From positions 1 through 37,066 of the forward strand of contig CAIVKC010000020.1 in NCBI GenBank assembly GCA_903906365.1: a DNA stretch of 37,066 nucleotides, written 5' to 3'. Positions 35,842-37,066 of this stretch are shown one piece after another. The position numbers and the translations under genes are program-made. A model generated the notes under the pieces. It saw nothing but the letters and a program-made list of their open reading frames with translations, searched no databases and was not told where the DNA came from. The DNA comes from an uncultured Bacteroidota bacterium. Its GTDB lineage: Bacteria > Bacteroidota > Bacteroidia > Chitinophagales > Chitinophagaceae. Each line of letters starts with the position of its first letter. Within the stretch, counting starts at the first letter, position 1.

Positions 35842-37066
35842 TCAGAGGGAATGGGCGCTGTACACTTTTTTAACTTCGGCAGGTATGGTTTCTTTGGGCA
35901 TAATATTGGATATCACTCTGGGAGCCTTGAAATTACGGGCCAGATTGGTCCTGGGGTCATCTTCTCCCACCAGGAACATGGGTGTCGGCGAGTTGGCGCC
36001 CCCGACCTGCTTCCAGATCTGTTTGATAAAGGGCAGCGCCCATTCTGCGGCGTATTTGAAATAGACCACCGCCAGTTTGCTCTTCGGAATCTGCTGCGAG
36101 GACATTTCCCGGTAGGAATCCTCCCCCTCAGGCAGTATGTTCATGGTCTCCACGGGAAATTCCAGGCTGAGCGCGTCAATGATGATCTGGGCATCCTGCT
36201 CATCTTGCTGGTTGAATATAAAGAAGATGTCGGTATCCTTGGAATCATAGACCTTGGTGTCCTGTTTCATCATGACGATCCGGATGTCATCGACCAGCTG
36301 CATGGGCCCCTGGCTGTTGGAGAACATCATGTTGCGGGTAATATTATTGCGGATGTATTTGATAAAATTCTGCTGGGCAGGTTTGATGGTCCGGCTGTTT
36401 TCCGGATCCAGCCATACAAAGACATTGAAATCCCCGCCGGCACCATCCACCCTTTTTTTGGCTTCCATAAACTGGTATTGGGGAAAGGAGGTGTCCTCAT
36501 CGGATTCAAAGCGCCGCCCGAATTCACCACTGAGCATATGCAGGGAACAGACGCATTTCTGGATTTCCTCAGCCGCCTTGCGCTTAAAAGTTTCATCATC
36601 AGCCGGGCAGTCGATGGAGGGAAGCACGTTGAACCCCGCCTTGGTCAGGATGATCGCCATTTCTTCGCGGCTTTCCTTAAGATCGCCTGATGTCCAGGCC
36701 AGGTAAATATTGGGCCGCTGCCGGTCGATGACCTGCACCTTGATGGCAGCTGACAGGTTGGTCGAAAAAACATTGGGGACTATCTGCCTGGCGGAAGGCT
36801 GGTAGGCGGGGGCTTGCGGGGCGCTGCCCTTTTCCATCCATTTAATCCCCGACACCATTTCTTTGATGACGTTGGCGAGTTTGTTGATCTGGTTGCGATA
36901 CAGGGGGCTGAGCGGCCCGCTGCTCTTCAGGTCGTCTGCGGGGCGCAGCGGTCTGTTGACGCCCTGGTCGCGATAGATAAAATCCACCGATCTTAACGCT
37001 CCGGAGAGTTCCGATTCCAGCAGCCTGAGGTCATCGGAATCGATGTCATGGATCTTGACCGGAATC
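35842..37066 (-). CDS. TIR and TIR-like multidomain protein, 5' end beyond the window
   Basis: The minus-strand frame is open to the right edge (at least 408 codons). A GTG at 36985-36987 is not the start, because homology continues upstream (IPVKIHDIDSDDLRLLESEL). The first visible part is the end of a bacterial TIR domain: FIYRDQGVNRPLRPADD and YRNQINKLANVIKEM. A second alpha/beta domain, DUF4062- or TIR-like, spans NIYLAWTSGDLKESREEMAI to VFVWLDPE. A third begins DIFFIFNQQDEQDAQIII and ends near NIMPKETIPAEVKKVYSAHS, again Rossmann-like. TIR domains in prokaryotic defence cleave NAD+ or make cyclic ADP-ribose signals, or act as adaptors. The catalytic Glu of the first TIR, if present, is outside or near the edge. 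It leads the nSTAND operon. Confidence 0.8.
   Translation of the reverse strand, partial: IPVKIHDIDSDDLRLLESELSGALRSVDFIYRDQGVNRPLRPADDLKSSGPLSPLYRNQINKLANVIKEMVSGIKWMEKGSAPQAPAYQPSARQIVPNVFSTNLSAAIKVQVIDRQRPNIYLAWTSGDLKESREEMAIILTKAGFNVLPSIDCPADDETFKRKAAEEIQKCVCSLHMLSGEFGRRFESDEDTSFPQYQFMEAKKRVDGAGGDFNVFVWLDPENSRTIKPAQQNFIKYIRNNITRNMMFSNSQGPMQLVDDIRIVMMKQDTKVYDSKDTDIFFIFNQQDEQDAQIIIDALSLEFPVETMNILPEGEDSYREMSSQQIPKSKLAVVYFKYAAEWALPFIKQIWKQVGGANSPTPMFLVGEDDPRTNLARNFKAPRVISNIMPKETIPAEVKKVYSAHSL

Noticed and set aside
35779-36690. 303-codon plus-strand open frame
   Set aside because: Antisense to the TIR-like protein; no domain or signal. The opposite strand has clear family motifs.
36985-36987. 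GTG as the start codon of the TIR protein
   Set aside because: The upstream codons remain open to the window edge and continue the TIR-domain pattern, so the gene begins outside.

Overview
The window looks like a chromosomal segment from a member of the Bacteroidota, most likely the Chitinophagaceae. Signs are Rhs tails of the [19 protein letters not shown] type, a two-component-regulator beta-propeller sensor kinase with an HEIQNPLNFVNNF kinase box, a TATTTTTG -7 promoter box in front of a tRNA, and family members typical of that group (DoxX-like, NTF2-like lipoprotein, VOC, DUF6597-type AraC). No taxonomic search was run.

Layout. (1) 1-6.4 kb: small accessory genes: the 5' end of a Tat-exported probable FAD oxidoreductase, a VOC protein with its AraC-type regulator, a DoxX-like membrane protein, an MHS-type MFS transporter with an extra C-terminal two-helix domain, a cyclophilin-fold protein and an NTF2-like lipoprotein. 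(2) 7.2-11.2 kb: a 1240-residue propeller sensor histidine kinase, followed upstream by the decayed remnant of a second kinase C-terminus. (3) 11.5-14.3 kb: a broken AraC regulator in front of an intact hexapeptide acetyltransferase and a Bcr/CflA drug efflux pump. (4) 14.5-20.2 kb: a recombination scrapyard. It holds a truncated transposase, a nucleotidyltransferase fragment and three 3' remnants of rhs genes. Each remnant has a different toxin tip (L,D-transpeptidase-like, HNH nuclease, JAB/JAMM) followed by an intact putative immunity gene, and all three toxin reading frames carry lesions. (5) 21.05 kb: tRNA-Asn(GTT) with its promoter and terminator, at a visible change from AT-rich to more GC-rich DNA. 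(6) 21.2-26.7 kb: housekeeping-like genes: a Rieske protein coupled to hflX, an outer-membrane beta-barrel protein, a sterol desaturase family hydroxylase and an ornithine cyclodeaminase family protein. (7) 26.7-37.1 kb: a minus-strand operon running off the right edge. It encodes a TIR/TIR-like multidomain protein, two large paralogous nSTAND-type ATPases with a central membrane helix, and a seven-helix membrane protein.

The most interesting element is region 7, which has the architecture of a STAND-based conflict or antiphage system. It is unusual in carrying two tandem paralogous sensor ATPases with divergent helical-repeat C-termini, coupled to a membrane protein. Second is region 4, where all three toxins are dead and all three immunity genes are open. 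All functional statements rest on motif reading and family knowledge; no searches were run.
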